This document shows positions 5,790 through 13,170 of a stretch of 64,000 nt of DNA, piece after piece. The notes under the pieces are model-generated. The model made no database searches and was not told the origin of the DNA. It was given only the letters and a program-made list of their open reading frames with translations. The stretch's first letter is position 1; every line of letters begins with the position of its first letter. A program made the position numbers and the translations under genes. The stretch spans positions 1-64,000 of the forward strand of contig MSHD01000039.1 in assembly GCA_001941045.1 (NCBI GenBank). Reading direction: 5' to 3'. This DNA comes from Lachnospiraceae bacterium Zagget2. GTDB taxonomy: Bacteria; Bacillota; Clostridia; Lachnospirales; Lachnospiraceae.

Positions 5790-7406
5790 TCACTGGACTA
5801 TCCTATAAATCAAAATTGTGTTTCCGCTTGAGGTATCTTCATCATAATTGCAAATATACTTGAGCTTGTATACAATATCCTGGAACAACCAGCTACTGCT
5901 TTTGTAACTTGTAGGTGAAAACTTCGCTATCAATTCACATTGCTCTTGAATTGCATCATACATTTTAACCTGCGATGAATATCTTTCCGGCTCGGCATAA
6001 TATCTATTGTACATATTACTACTTAAAATGATATATGAAGCATTTGCCTGATCTTCTCCTAACACGATCATTCCATCCTCATCTAAATTTACAGGGACTG
6101 TTCCGGATCCTTTCATCTTATATGGTGTATATCCATCTGCCAGAGAATTGTCAGAAGTAATTCCATTCTCTTTACAGTAATCAAGGGCAGTTAATCTCGT
6201 ATCAGTCGATAATTTATTCATAGTCTTAGTAATTCCAGACAACATAATATCGACACCAAGCAAACAGACAAAACAGATCAATAAAATTTGTACGCTTTTG
6301 ATAATACTCCTTTGTGGTATCCTTTCAGCAAGACTTTTTAATAAATCGAAAGCATAACTGATTCCTAAAGCCGCAACTAAAACATAAAAAATGTATATCG
6401 GCATTCCCCAACGTTCCCAATGCAGTGCCAAGATACTAGTACATACCCAGAACAGTACTCCTAATATTATGCAGATACAGTTGCGATTCTTCGATTTTAA
6501 TACATAAGCAAGACCTATCACCTCAAATACAATTATTTCATTTCCAATATTTTTCATGAATGTTCGGAGGTAATAACAGAAATTTCCAAAAGTTCCGAGC
6601 CCATCAGCTCCTAAATGTGTTGTACGAGCCTCTTTCTTGAGAGTGCTTATAGTAGAGCTTATATTTGTAAACAGATTAGGTGCCATAAAAAAGCATGTAA
6701 ACAAGACAACCCCTACCGCCAATAGCCCCCAAACGAAAATTTTTCGGTAACTTTTTCGTTTCATGCAATCATAAATCACGATGAAAGCAATATATAGACA
6801 GCATATCGCGCAAGTATACTTCACTGTAATTCCTAAGCCTGCTACTATCGACATTGCTATCACTTTATTTTTATCAGGCTTATCAAGATAAAGCAAAGAA
6901 ATATATGCCTCCAACATCACCATAAATGTAAGAACAATATCCGGTGTTGCGTAAGCAGAATGTTCCACAAAAATAGTGAAAAATGTTACAATTCCAGCGC
7001 CTATCAGTCCGCTTCCTTTTTTGCACTTCTCCAAGAGCAAATAACTCAAAGGTATCATAAGTGTTCCAAAAATAGCGGTATATCCTCTGGCAATAAGGTA
7101 AAATGCCATCTCGTGACTGGAAAAAGCAACATCCGCGCTCACATGATATTTAAGAAAAGAGACAATTTGAAAAAGTACAGCACAACACTTGATTTCAAAA
7201 TGATCCGGTCGATTATAAACATTTGCCTCCCATGAATGCCGACTAATCATATCGATTGCTTTTGCGACAATCGTCGGTTCATCAGGATGTAAATGATATG
7301 GGTAACCCCAATAACAAGCCGCTATGCGAAGGCCAAACCCGATTAGCATAAACACAATCAATATTAATAGTGTTCTGCGTTGCTTTAACGACGGCAAATA
7401 TTTCAT
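5790..7406 (-). CDS. GT-C family membrane glycosyltransferase (ArnT/PMT-like)
   Basis: A 538-residue protein with about ten or more membrane helices. The first extracellular loop carries HLHPDEPT near residue 39; the acidic pair in this loop is the catalytic and metal site in ArnT/PMT-type GT-C enzymes. Such enzymes take a polyprenyl-phosphate sugar and add it to an extracellular acceptor. AAGGGAGAT precedes the ATG. It is 21 bases upstream of the GtrB-like gene, which would supply the lipid-linked sugar. The acceptor is unknown: wall polymer, lipid or protein. Base composition is AT-rich like the rest of the island and unlike the locus at 16-59 kb, suggesting a separate origin. Confidence 0.75.
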   Translation of the reverse strand: MKYLPSLKQRRTLLILIVFMLIGFGLRIAACYWGYPYHLHPDEPTIVAKAIDMISRHSWEANVYNRPDHFEIKCCAVLFQIVSFLKYHVSADVAFSSHEMAFYLIARGYTAIFGTLMIPLSYLLLEKCKKGSGLIGAGIVTFFTIFVEHSAYATPDIVLTFMVMLEAYISLLYLDKPDKNKVIAMSIVAGLGITVKYTCAICCLYIAFIVIYDCMKRKSYRKIFVWGLLAVGVVLFTCFFMAPNLFTNISSTISTLKKEARTTHLGADGLGTFGNFCYYLRTFMKNIGNEIIVFEVIGLAYVLKSKNRNCICIILGVLFWVCTSILALHWERWGMPIYIFYVLVAALGISYAFDLLKSLAERIPQRSIIKSVQILLICFVCLLGVDIMLSGITKTMNKLSTDTRLTALDYCKENGITSDNSLADGYTPYKMKGSGTVPVNLDEDGMIVLGEDQANASYIILSSNMYNRYYAEPERYSSQVKMYDAIQEQCELIAKFSPTSYKSSSWLFQDIVYKLKYICNYDEDTSSGNTILIYRIVQ

Positions 7407-7552
7407 GGTATCTATATCTCCCTTTTTTCTGTCTGAAATGTGTACGTTTTGGACAGCCCTTTTTCGGCCTAAAAACGAGGTGTGTTCATTGGCAAAATTT
7501 GTTGAATTTACAGTAGAAAAGAACCATCTGATGTGGTATCATTGATAACGGT

Positions 7553-7605
7553 ACGAAAAAAACAGGCACTTACAGAAACGTACACATTCCTGTAAAAATG
7601 CCTGC
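7553..7605 (-). terminator. Terminator of the serine recombinase gene
   Basis: Minus strand: CAGGCA and TTACAG pair with CTGTAA and TGCCTG in a nested hairpin, followed by TTTTTTT. It begins directly at the recombinase stop codon. Confidence 0.75.
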
Positions 7606-8214
7606 TTACAATAACTTGGCTTTTTCGTAAATCTCCGCCCGGTACCGAAAGGTTGACATCGGCATTCCGCATTCTTTCGCAGCTGCAACCCCTGTGATTT
7701 TCCCGGCTTTCCAGCGCTGATAGACAGAATGGAAGTTCTCCGGAAGTGGTGCAGGCGGTCTGCCAAACCTCACGCCGCGGGCTTTTGCCGCCGCGATTCC
7801 CTCTTTCTGACGTTGCCGGATATTCGTCCGTTCATTCTCTGCCACAAAAGAAAGCACCTGAAGAACGATATCCGATAGAAATGTCCCCATCAGGTCTTTG
7901 CCGCGGCGCGTATCCAGAAGCGGCATATCCAGGACAACGATATCCACCCTTTTCTCCTTCGTCAGAATCCGCCACTGTTCCAATATTTCTTCGTAGTTGC
8001 GTCCCAGCCGGTCAATGCTTTTGACATAGACCAGATCATCCGGCTTTAATCTCCGCAACATCTTTTTATACATAGGCCGGTCAAAATCCTTGCCTGACTG
8101 CTTGTCCATAAAAATATTTTTTTCAGGAATATTCAACTCCTGAAGCGCGATCATCTGTCTGTCCTCATTCTGATCCCGCGTTGATACTCTTACATATCCG
8201 TATACATTCGCCAT
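7606..8214 (-). CDS. Serine recombinase (resolvase/invertase family)
   Basis: A 202-residue small serine recombinase. YGYVRVSTRDQNEDRQ at the N-terminus holds the nucleophile S11. SIDRLGRNYEEILEQW, the long E helix (LSFVAENERTNIRQRQKEGI) and a C-terminal helix-turn-helix (GKITGVAAAKECGMPMSTF) follow in the usual order. Full length and likely active. Such enzymes resolve co-integrates, invert DNA or excise elements at short res-like sites. Nested hairpins lie on both sides (7553-7605, 8242-8279, 8659-8697). It is the only intact recombinase gene in the island. RBS GGGAGGAG. Confidence 0.85.
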   Translation of the reverse strand: MANVYGYVRVSTRDQNEDRQMIALQELNIPEKNIFMDKQSGKDFDRPMYKKMLRRLKPDDLVYVKSIDRLGRNYEEILEQWRILTKEKRVDIVVLDMPLLDTRRGKDLMGTFLSDIVLQVLSFVAENERTNIRQRQKEGIAAAKARGVRFGRPPAPLPENFHSVYQRWKAGKITGVAAAKECGMPMSTFRYRAEIYEKAKLL

Positions 8215-8228
8215 AAGCTACTCCTCCC

Positions 8229-8279
8229 TGAAAAACAAAAAGAGCGTCAATGATCTGTCATACAGTCACTTGACGCTCT
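8229..8279 (-). terminator. Terminator upstream of the recombinase
   Basis: Minus strand AGAGCGTCAA pairs with TTGACGCTCT (10 bp, 8241-8250 and 8270-8279), with a second small CTGT/ACAG hairpin inside, followed by TTTTTGTTTTT. It would stop transcripts coming from the small open frames at 8342-8552 before the recombinase. Confidence 0.75.
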
Positions 8280-8341
8280 CCATCATACTCTGCTGAACCA
8301 TCAGGCCGGAGCCTGATATTTCCATTTCTGTAATTTAAAAA

Positions 8342-8491
8342 TCAGTCCTGTCGTTGATTTCCTTTCAATCCGTGTTCCTTCGCCCATTCACTTTGCTTCC
8401 GGCGGCGCTCGTCTGAGTAGGGATGTGTCACTTGAATGCTGATACGCTTTTTGTCTACATCAAAATAGGAACCGCAGATTTCATACCTCAT
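8342..8491 (-). CDS. Small unknown protein, 49 residues
   Basis: An open frame starting MRYEICGSYFDVDKKRI and ending GLKGNQRQD, rich in charged residues, with no membrane helix. I do not recognise the family. The start ATG overlaps the end of the DUF5688 stub as ATGAGGTATGA, so it is probably translated by coupling. The plausible reading frame through the whole segment and the coupled start argue for a real small protein of a mobile element. It is followed by the strong terminator at 8229-8279. Confidence 0.45.
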   Translation of the reverse strand: MRYEICGSYFDVDKKRISIQVTHPYSDERRRKQSEWAKEHGLKGNQRQD

Positions 8492-8552
8492 TGCCCGGCA
8501 TCATCGCCTCAAGATCAGGCTTCACCATGTTCAAAAACTCTCTGTACTCCAT
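8481..8552 (-). pseudogene. DUF5688-like N-terminal stub, 23 codons
   Basis: GAGAGG precedes an ATG at 8552, giving MEYREFLNMVKPDLEAMMPG and three more residues before a stop. This resembles the first residues of DUF5688 proteins, which are about 250-300 residues and common in Lachnospiraceae elements. Only the start is left, so I read it as a deletion remnant. The match rests on a short segment and is tentative. A longer frame upstream to 8696 has no ribosome binding site. Confidence 0.4.
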
Positions 8553-8832
8553 TTTTTCCTCTCTTTCCCGGCCATGGCCGATTATTGCAGCACAAACGCT
8601 ATGTAAAGAGAGAGTATACTTTAATTGGGAAATTATAGATATGTACTTTGACGTAAGAAGTGCCTGACGATCGGTCAGATAACCGAACACAGGCACTAAT
8701 GACTAAGAAATATTAAAAGATTGCAGCCACTGCCGTGACAAACACTATTACTTTTCTGATTTCACATAAAACAGATTTACAGACATCTTATCAGGACAAA
8801 ACAGGTCAAAGCCGACAGAATACATCAAGACG
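8553..8832. other. Gap at the right end of the island, with a nested hairpin
   Basis: No gene is visible. AGTGCCTG (8659-8666) and CAGGCACT (8690-8697) form an inverted repeat enclosing a smaller CGGT/ACCG pair. CAGGCACT also occurs in the recombinase terminator at 7563-7570. No T-run follows on either strand. The rest (8698-8832) is AT-rich with nothing I can assign. Confidence 0.5.
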
Positions 8833-8833
8833 C

Positions 8834-8875
8834 GAAAAAGCTCGAAAAAGCCTTTATTTTCAAGCTTTTCCGAGC
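8834..8875 (-). terminator. Terminator of rplM-rpsI
   Basis: Minus strand GCTCGGAAAAGC (8864-8875) pairs with GCTTTTTCGAGC (8840-8851) with one wobble, then TTTTTCGCG. It shares 19 identical bases with the hairpin at 1161-1199. Confidence 0.75.
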
Positions 8876-8900
8876 CTTTAAACTGCAAAAACACGTTTGA

Positions 8901-9293
8901 TTATCTCTTACTGAACTGCGGTGCGCGACGAGCCGCTTTGAGACCGTACTTCTTACGCTCTTTCATTCTCGGGTCACGCGTCAGATATCCGGCCTTCTTG
9001 AGGATCGGCCTGTACTCCGGATCCGCCTGCAGCAGCGCACGTGCAATGCCGTGACGCACCGCACCGGCCTGTCCGGTGTAGCCACCGCCGTGTACGTTGA
9101 CCAGCACATCAAACTTGTCAACATTCTCAGTCGCTGCAAGAGGCTGGCGAACGATAACCTTCAGAGTCTCCAGTCCAAAATAGTCGTCGATATCTCTTTT
9201 ATTGATCGTGATCTTGCCGGTGCCCGGTACCAGATAGACTCTGGCGATGGATTTCTTTCTTCTGCCGGTTCCGTAGAATCTCTCTTTATCCAT
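8901..9293 (-). CDS. rpsI: 30S ribosomal protein S9
   Basis: A full-length 130-residue S9. It starts [20 protein letters not shown] and ends [11 protein letters not shown], the conserved C-terminal tail that contacts tRNA in the P site. GGAGG stands before the ATG. It lies 26 bases after rplM, the universal order in Firmicutes. A second copy of its last codons lies at 1242-1286 and marks it as the probable integration target of the island. Its 3' end may therefore have been supplied by the element; the coding sequence remains intact. Confidence 0.98.
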   Translation of the reverse strand: MDKERFYGTGRRKKSIARVYLVPGTGKITINKRDIDDYFGLETLKVIVRQPLAATENVDKFDVLVNVHGGGYTGQAGAVRHGIARALLQADPEYRPILKKAGYLTRDPRMKERKKYGLKAARRAPQFSKR

Positions 9294-9319
9294 GATCTTT
9301 CCCTCCTTCTCCTATCTGA

Positions 9320-9748
9320 TTAAAATGTCAGGACTTCCGGTTTCTGTGCAGCATGCGGATGTTCCGGACCCGCATACACATGAAGCTTGCCATACATCGT
9401 GTTTCCAAGGGGTCCTTTCGGAAGCATTCCCTTGACGGCCAGCTCAATCACCTTCTCCGGTTTCTTTGCGAGCATTTCTCTCAGAGTGGTCTCCTTGAGT
9501 CCACCTACATAGTCTGAATGACGGTAATAAATCTTCTGATCCAGCTTTTTGCCGGTCACTTTAACCTTTTCTGCGTTGACAACGATCACATAGTCGCCTG
9601 TATCAATGTGCGGCGTAAATTCCGGCTTGTTCTTCCCTCTGAGCACCTTGGCGACCTCGGAAGCCAGACGGCCCAGCGTACAACCGTCAGCATCAACCAC
9701 GTACCATTTTCTCTCCACTTTATCGGGATTGGCCATGAAACTGTTCAT
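9320..9748 (-). CDS. rplM: 50S ribosomal protein L13
   Basis: A 142-residue L13 with the family landmarks [40 protein letters not shown] and GMLPKGPLG. The ATG at 9748 ([15 protein letters not shown]) follows AGGAGG by seven bases; the longer frame to 9766 runs through the ribosome binding site and is not used. First gene of the rplM-rpsI operon, behind a consensus promoter and a leader able to fold, so probably autoregulated. Confidence 0.97.
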   Translation of the reverse strand: MNSFMANPDKVERKWYVVDADGCTLGRLASEVAKVLRGKNKPEFTPHIDTGDYVIVVNAEKVKVTGKKLDQKIYYRHSDYVGGLKETTLREMLAKKPEKVIELAVKGMLPKGPLGNTMYGKLHVYAGPEHPHAAQKPEVLTF

Positions 9749-9796
9749 CGGTGTTCCTCCTGTCAAAATACAATGTTTCTGTAAACTTTTATCTTC

Positions 9797-9832
9797 AAAA
9801 ATGTCTTACCGGGGCATTGGATCGGACATTTT
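9797..9832 (-). ncRNA. Candidate L13 leader structure
   Basis: In the roughly 100-nt 5' UTR of rplM, AAAATGTC and GACATTTTT can pair around a 19-base loop. Firmicutes carry a known L13 leader RNA at this place, where the ribosomal protein binds and lowers its own expression. I see the position and helix; the consensus was not tested. Confidence 0.5.
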
Positions 9833-9853
9833 CTCGCTTTGTCACAGTTAAGT

Positions 9854-9882
9854 ATTATATGTCACCCGGGCAAATGTGTCAA
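9854..9882 (-). promoter_or_regulatory. Consensus promoter of rplM-rpsI
   Basis: Minus strand TTGACA (9877-9882), 17 bases, TATAAT (9854-9859): a perfect sigma-A promoter, as expected for ribosomal protein genes. Confidence 0.9.
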
Positions 9883-9901
9883 CAGTTTTTTTCCGCAGAC
9901 C

Positions 9902-10654
9902 TCAGACCCCGAAAAGCGTACGGATCACCTTGAAAACAAGGCGGTTATTGAAAATATGACAGCGGCAAAGCAGATCAAAGAGCATCTGATGCAGGGACTG
10001 CGAATGTTCCTCTCCGGTAGTCCCGCTCACGCCTGCAAAACGCGGATAGCGCCCAAATGCCTTCACACCGACGCCACAGGCCATCAGCTTCTCACAGTAG
10101 CAGTTTTCCAGAGATATTCCTTCCCGGTCGTTTACTTTCCTGTATTCGTCCACAAGAAGATTCTCAAAATCGCATTTTCTGATACCGTAAAACCTGGTGT
10201 CGAGACAGCGCCACCATGGGAAAAAGTGCAGGAAATAATCATTTTCGCAGGAACAGGCGCCGACAATCTCATCAATATTCAGTACCCTCAGACGACCGGT
10301 AAGCTTAAAGAAATAGTCAGCATCTTCAAGCAGCCGGCTATGCCTGAGCGCGTATTTCAGTATCTCTCCCTCGCCATAGCCTTTTCCGCACTTCACGACT
10401 CCTTCCGTCTCTCCTTCGAAAGAAAGAAACTCCAGAAGCGTGTTCTTCGCGGCCGCCTTCTCGTTCAGATCGGCAAATACAGAGTGTTCAAAATCATAGC
10501 CACTGTTCTCACATACAACGATCCGGTCAAAAGCCGTACTGATCGCCCACTCAACAGAATCATAATACTGCCGTTCACGGGTTTCTCTTTCTCTCACTGC
10601 GACAAACGGCACATCTTTATGCACATTGATGCAACAGGAAATTACCAGTACCAT
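9902..10654 (-). CDS. Unknown protein, possible glycan-modifying transferase
   Basis: A 250-residue soluble protein I cannot assign with certainty. It follows a GT11 gene by 30 bases on the same strand. The segment GKGYGEGEILKYALRHS and FKLTGRLRVLNID resembles conserved parts of uncharacterised transferases in capsule loci, and it has several aromatic and cysteine residues. No signal peptide or membrane helix. GGAGAGG precedes the ATG. A role in surface glycan synthesis is inferred only from the neighbour. It ends directly before the rplM promoter. Confidence 0.55.
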   Translation of the reverse strand: MVLVISCCINVHKDVPFVAVRERETRERQYYDSVEWAISTAFDRIVVCENSGYDFEHSVFADLNEKAAAKNTLLEFLSFEGETEGVVKCGKGYGEGEILKYALRHSRLLEDADYFFKLTGRLRVLNIDEIVGACSCENDYFLHFFPWWRCLDTRFYGIRKCDFENLLVDEYRKVNDREGISLENCYCEKLMACGVGVKAFGRYPRFAGVSGTTGEEHSQSLHQMLFDLLCRCHIFNNRLVFKVIRTLFGV

Positions 10655-10684
10655 ATAGCCTCTCCTCTTTCGTATCGCTGTCTT

Positions 10685-11578
10685 TCAGGCGTCGCAGGAA
10701 CGCTTCACCGGAATCCATTCCTCTTTATAGTAGTCATAATATTCGTCGTCTTCGGTTTTTTCTGCTGCGCGGTAAGTCTCCTGATCCGGGATCAGGACAA
10801 TACCCTCGCTCATCCAGGCGCCCCACCAGGAATAGGTACTGTTGGAAATGATGTGGTGTCTGCAACAGCAGAACACATTCCACTCCACAAAATCTCTGTC
10901 ATCCCCGTCGGCCTCCACGATCACCAGCTCCGCGTCATTTCCTATATAATCGCGAATCTGCCGACGCACTGTCTCCTCGAGCGTCACAAGGAAGAAGACG
11001 GGATGCCCGACAAGCTTCCGCATCTGATCGATTGCGTTCCGATAATAACTGCTGTCGATCGCCCGGCCATACTGTATGAAGTCACCGCCGCGAATGTGCA
11101 GCGCCACACTGTTCTCCGCATTCCGGGCTGCCTGTACATACGCATTTTCCTCCGGCACAGCCGACAGAAACTGTTTCTTTATCTCCTCCTGATATCGCTC
11201 AAAATGGCGATAGCTCTCAAAGTAACCTTCAATATAAAGATTCTTCTTTGATAAATGCCGCCCATCATCGATATACTTTCTTCCATGCTGCTCTTCTACC
11301 AGCCTGTCACAGGAGGGAATGTGCTGCAGCAGAAAATCCGTCGACCGGCAGATCAGAGAAAGGCACAGCCGGTTGAAGATATGATCGATCGAATACACCT
11401 TCCGCACAGTCGGGTCCAGCTTCAGTTTTTTCAGCAGGAAGGGATGCTCTTCATCGTATGTCGTCAGATTGATGATCGTAATCTGTTCGCCCAGATCTCT
11501 GGCCACCGCATAGGCCTTCGCATACATGAACAGCTGATTCCCAAAGCCCGCGTGACCGGGAATGTACAGATATATCAT
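10685..11578 (-). CDS. GT11 alpha-1,2-fucosyltransferase-like protein
   Basis: A 297-residue family 11 glycosyltransferase. GFGNQLFMYAKAYAVARDL near the N-terminus, VALHIRGGDFIQYG near residue 155 (the HxRxGD donor-binding motif) and SNSTYSWWGAW toward the C-terminus are the three family motifs. The family adds fucose, or a related deoxyhexose, from a GDP-sugar to galactose. No GDP-fucose synthesis genes are in this window. GGGAGAA ribosome binding site. It lies with the unknown protein at 9902 and the acetyltransferase at 11609 in what looks like one minus-strand unit. Confidence 0.9.
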   Translation of the reverse strand: MIYLYIPGHAGFGNQLFMYAKAYAVARDLGEQITIINLTTYDEEHPFLLKKLKLDPTVRKVYSIDHIFNRLCLSLICRSTDFLLQHIPSCDRLVEEQHGRKYIDDGRHLSKKNLYIEGYFESYRHFERYQEEIKKQFLSAVPEENAYVQAARNAENSVALHIRGGDFIQYGRAIDSSYYRNAIDQMRKLVGHPVFFLVTLEETVRRQIRDYIGNDAELVIVEADGDDRDFVEWNVFCCCRHHIISNSTYSWWGAWMSEGIVLIPDQETYRAAEKTEDDEYYDYYKEEWIPVKRSCDA

Positions 11579-11608
11579 ACGCTTCTCCCTCTCATTTCTC
11601 TCACTGTG

Positions 11609-12445
11609 CTATACAAACTCGCTGAGACAGATCCGGAACCCGCCGAAAATCAACGATGCCAGCTCACCGACACTCAGTTCCAGATCGACGCGCTCCGGCT
11701 CACGTGCAAGCTTTTGGACACTGCTTTTATCAAGGTCCGTATTCCAGCAGAAGTAGCCGTTATTTTTTTCAATGATCGGATCTTTTACATGCAGATACAG
11801 CTCCTGCTTCTTCTGGCTTCCGGCGAGCGAGAGCATGGCGCACACGTCCGTGATCCGTGCCATAAAGGGAGGCACCTTCTCGGAAGCCGCCTCGCCGGAC
11901 TCAGCCTCCCGCTCCTTTTCAAGATTTTCCAGATAACGTTGATCCCTCTTGCAGAACATCTGATAACGGGCAGCCAGATAACGATTCTGCGCATCCGCGT
12001 CCATGCGAAGGACACGTGCCGGAAGTTCCGTATGCGGGCAGATCCAGACAAAATCAAAGGGCGCATAAATGCTCTCGCTCGCCGGCATCAGAAAAGTGAA
12101 GGGCATTCCCTGCTCCGCCATGTCGCCAAGCGCCTTCCGAAGCAGGGCGCTCATGCAGCCCTGATGACGAAATTCTTTCTGTGTGGCGACCGCCACGATA
12201 TAATCGCTTCGCAGCTCATATCCGTTTACAATCAGCGTATAGGGGTTCCGATGGAGCATGGATACTGCCGTCCCTTCCTGCTCCAGAACCAGAATCTCAT
12301 TGTCCCGCGTCTTATACTGATAATAAAAGTCCACAAAACGCTTCGTATCCTCCGGAAAGGCCGCCTCGTAAAGGGAACGGCTGGAGGCCTTCTCTTCCTC
12401 AGGTAGATAGCGCAGACTCACATGCTCCCAGTCTAACTCCTGCAT
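11609..12445 (-). CDS. GNAT family N-acetyltransferase (Eis-like)
   Basis: About 278 residues. [21 protein letters not shown] is motif A of the GNAT fold, where Q/RxxGxG/A binds the CoA pyrophosphate, here as [10 protein letters not shown]. The long C-terminal part resembles the second domain of Eis-like proteins. The start is uncertain: GTG at 12454 or ATG at 12445, both inside the end of ispF; no clear ribosome binding site is present, so translation is probably coupled to ispF. The substrate is unknown. Confidence 0.75.
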   Translation of the reverse strand: MQELDWEHVSLRYLPEEEKASSRSLYEAAFPEDTKRFVDFYYQYKTRDNEILVLEQEGTAVSMLHRNPYTLIVNGYELRSDYIVAVATQKEFRHQGCMSALLRKALGDMAEQGMPFTFLMPASESIYAPFDFVWICPHTELPARVLRMDADAQNRYLAARYQMFCKRDQRYLENLEKEREAESGEAASEKVPPFMARITDVCAMLSLAGSQKKQELYLHVKDPIIEKNNGYFCWNTDLDKSSVQKLAREPERVDLELSVGELASLIFGGFRICLSEFV

Positions 12446-12972
12446 CCCTGGCACCCCGCGCAGCCGCCCTGCATGCCCCGCTCTTCATCAATATAGGCCG
12501 TGATCGGCATCAGAGAGCAGATCGCCTGTGCGGAAATGCCTTCGCCGCTGCCGGTGAAGCCGAGCCCCTCCTCCGTCGTCGCCTTGATATTGACCTGACT
12601 TTCCTCTATCTTCAGCATCTCCGCCACGTTTTTCACCATCTGCGGAATATGCGGCGCCATCTTCGGCCGCTGGGCGATGATCGTCGCATCAATATTGATG
12701 ATCTGATAATCCTTTTCTTCCAGCAGCGCGGCCACATGCGCCAGAAGCTTCATACTGGAAATCCCCTTATAAGCCGGATCTGTATCCGGAAAATGTTTCC
12801 CGATATCGCCGAGCGCCGCCGCGCCGAGCAGCGCATCCATGATCGCGTGCAGCAGCACATCCGCGTCCGAATGCCCCAGAAGCCCTTTTTCATATGGTAT
12901 TTTCACCCCGCCGAGAATCAGCTCTCTGTCCTCCGCCAGACGATGTACATCGTAGCCAATGCCAACACGCAT
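12433..12972 (-). CDS. ispF: 2-C-methyl-D-erythritol 2,4-cyclodiphosphate synthase
   Basis: IspF of the MEP isoprenoid pathway converts CDP-ME 2-phosphate to the cyclic diphosphate. [12 protein letters not shown] supplies the zinc ligands D8 and H10, [20 protein letters not shown] carries the third zinc histidine, and [20 protein letters not shown] is the C-terminal signature. The normal enzyme is about 157 residues; this one has 179, with a cysteine-rich tail (GGCAGCQGC). The MEP pathway feeds undecaprenyl phosphate, the carrier lipid needed by the glycan loci nearby. AGGAGG precedes the ATG. It overlaps the GNAT gene. Confidence 0.95.
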   Translation of the reverse strand: MRVGIGYDVHRLAEDRELILGGVKIPYEKGLLGHSDADVLLHAIMDALLGAAALGDIGKHFPDTDPAYKGISSMKLLAHVAALLEEKDYQIINIDATIIAQRPKMAPHIPQMVKNVAEMLKIEESQVNIKATTEEGLGFTGSGEGISAQAICSLMPITAYIDEERGMQGGCAGCQGCRS

Positions 12973-12993
12973 CGCGCAAACCTCCTTCTCCTG

Positions 12994-13027
12994 AAAGAAA
13001 AAGCTTCCTAATCTCTTAGGAAGCTTT
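12994..13027 (-). terminator. Terminator after tRNA-Met
   Basis: Minus strand AAAGCTTCCTAA, loop GAGA, TTAGGAAGCTTT, then TTCTTTC. A perfect 12-bp stem directly after the tRNA and before ispF. Confidence 0.9.
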
Positions 13028-13030
13028 AAG

Positions 13031-13104
13031 TAGCGAGAGGGGGACTCGAACCCTCGACACCGCGGGTATGAACCGCGTGCTCTAGCCAGCTGAGCTATCT
13101 CGCC
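13031..13104 (-). tRNA. tRNA-Met (anticodon CAT)
   Basis: A 74-nt cloverleaf: acceptor GGCGAGA/TCTCGCT with a terminal wobble, D arm AGCTCAGCTGGCTAGAGC, anticodon stem CGCGG/CCGCG with loop TTCATAC, and T arm GAGGGTTCGAGTCCCCCTC. The 3' CCA is not encoded. The GGC start rather than CGCGGGG argues for elongator rather than initiator methionine. A CAT anticodon could also be the lysidine-modified isoleucine tRNA; this cannot be excluded. Confidence 0.92.
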
Positions 13105-13134
13105 ATATCCGTCAGTCTTTCAACCGACTAGGAT

Positions 13135-13163
13135 ATCATACCAAAAGCATAACCGCTTGTCAA
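13135..13163 (-). promoter_or_regulatory. Promoter of tRNA-Met
   Basis: Minus strand TTGACA (13158-13163), 17 bases, TATGAT (13135-13140), about 25 bases before the mature tRNA start. Confidence 0.85.
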
Positions 13164-13170
13164 CAATTTT

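Noticed and set aside
9839-11251. 470-codon plus-strand open frame opposite the GT11 and unknown genes
   Set aside because: Antisense shadow of GC-rich genes on the minus strand; no ribosome binding site, no recognisable domain, composition rich in His/Arg/Leu as usual for such shadows.
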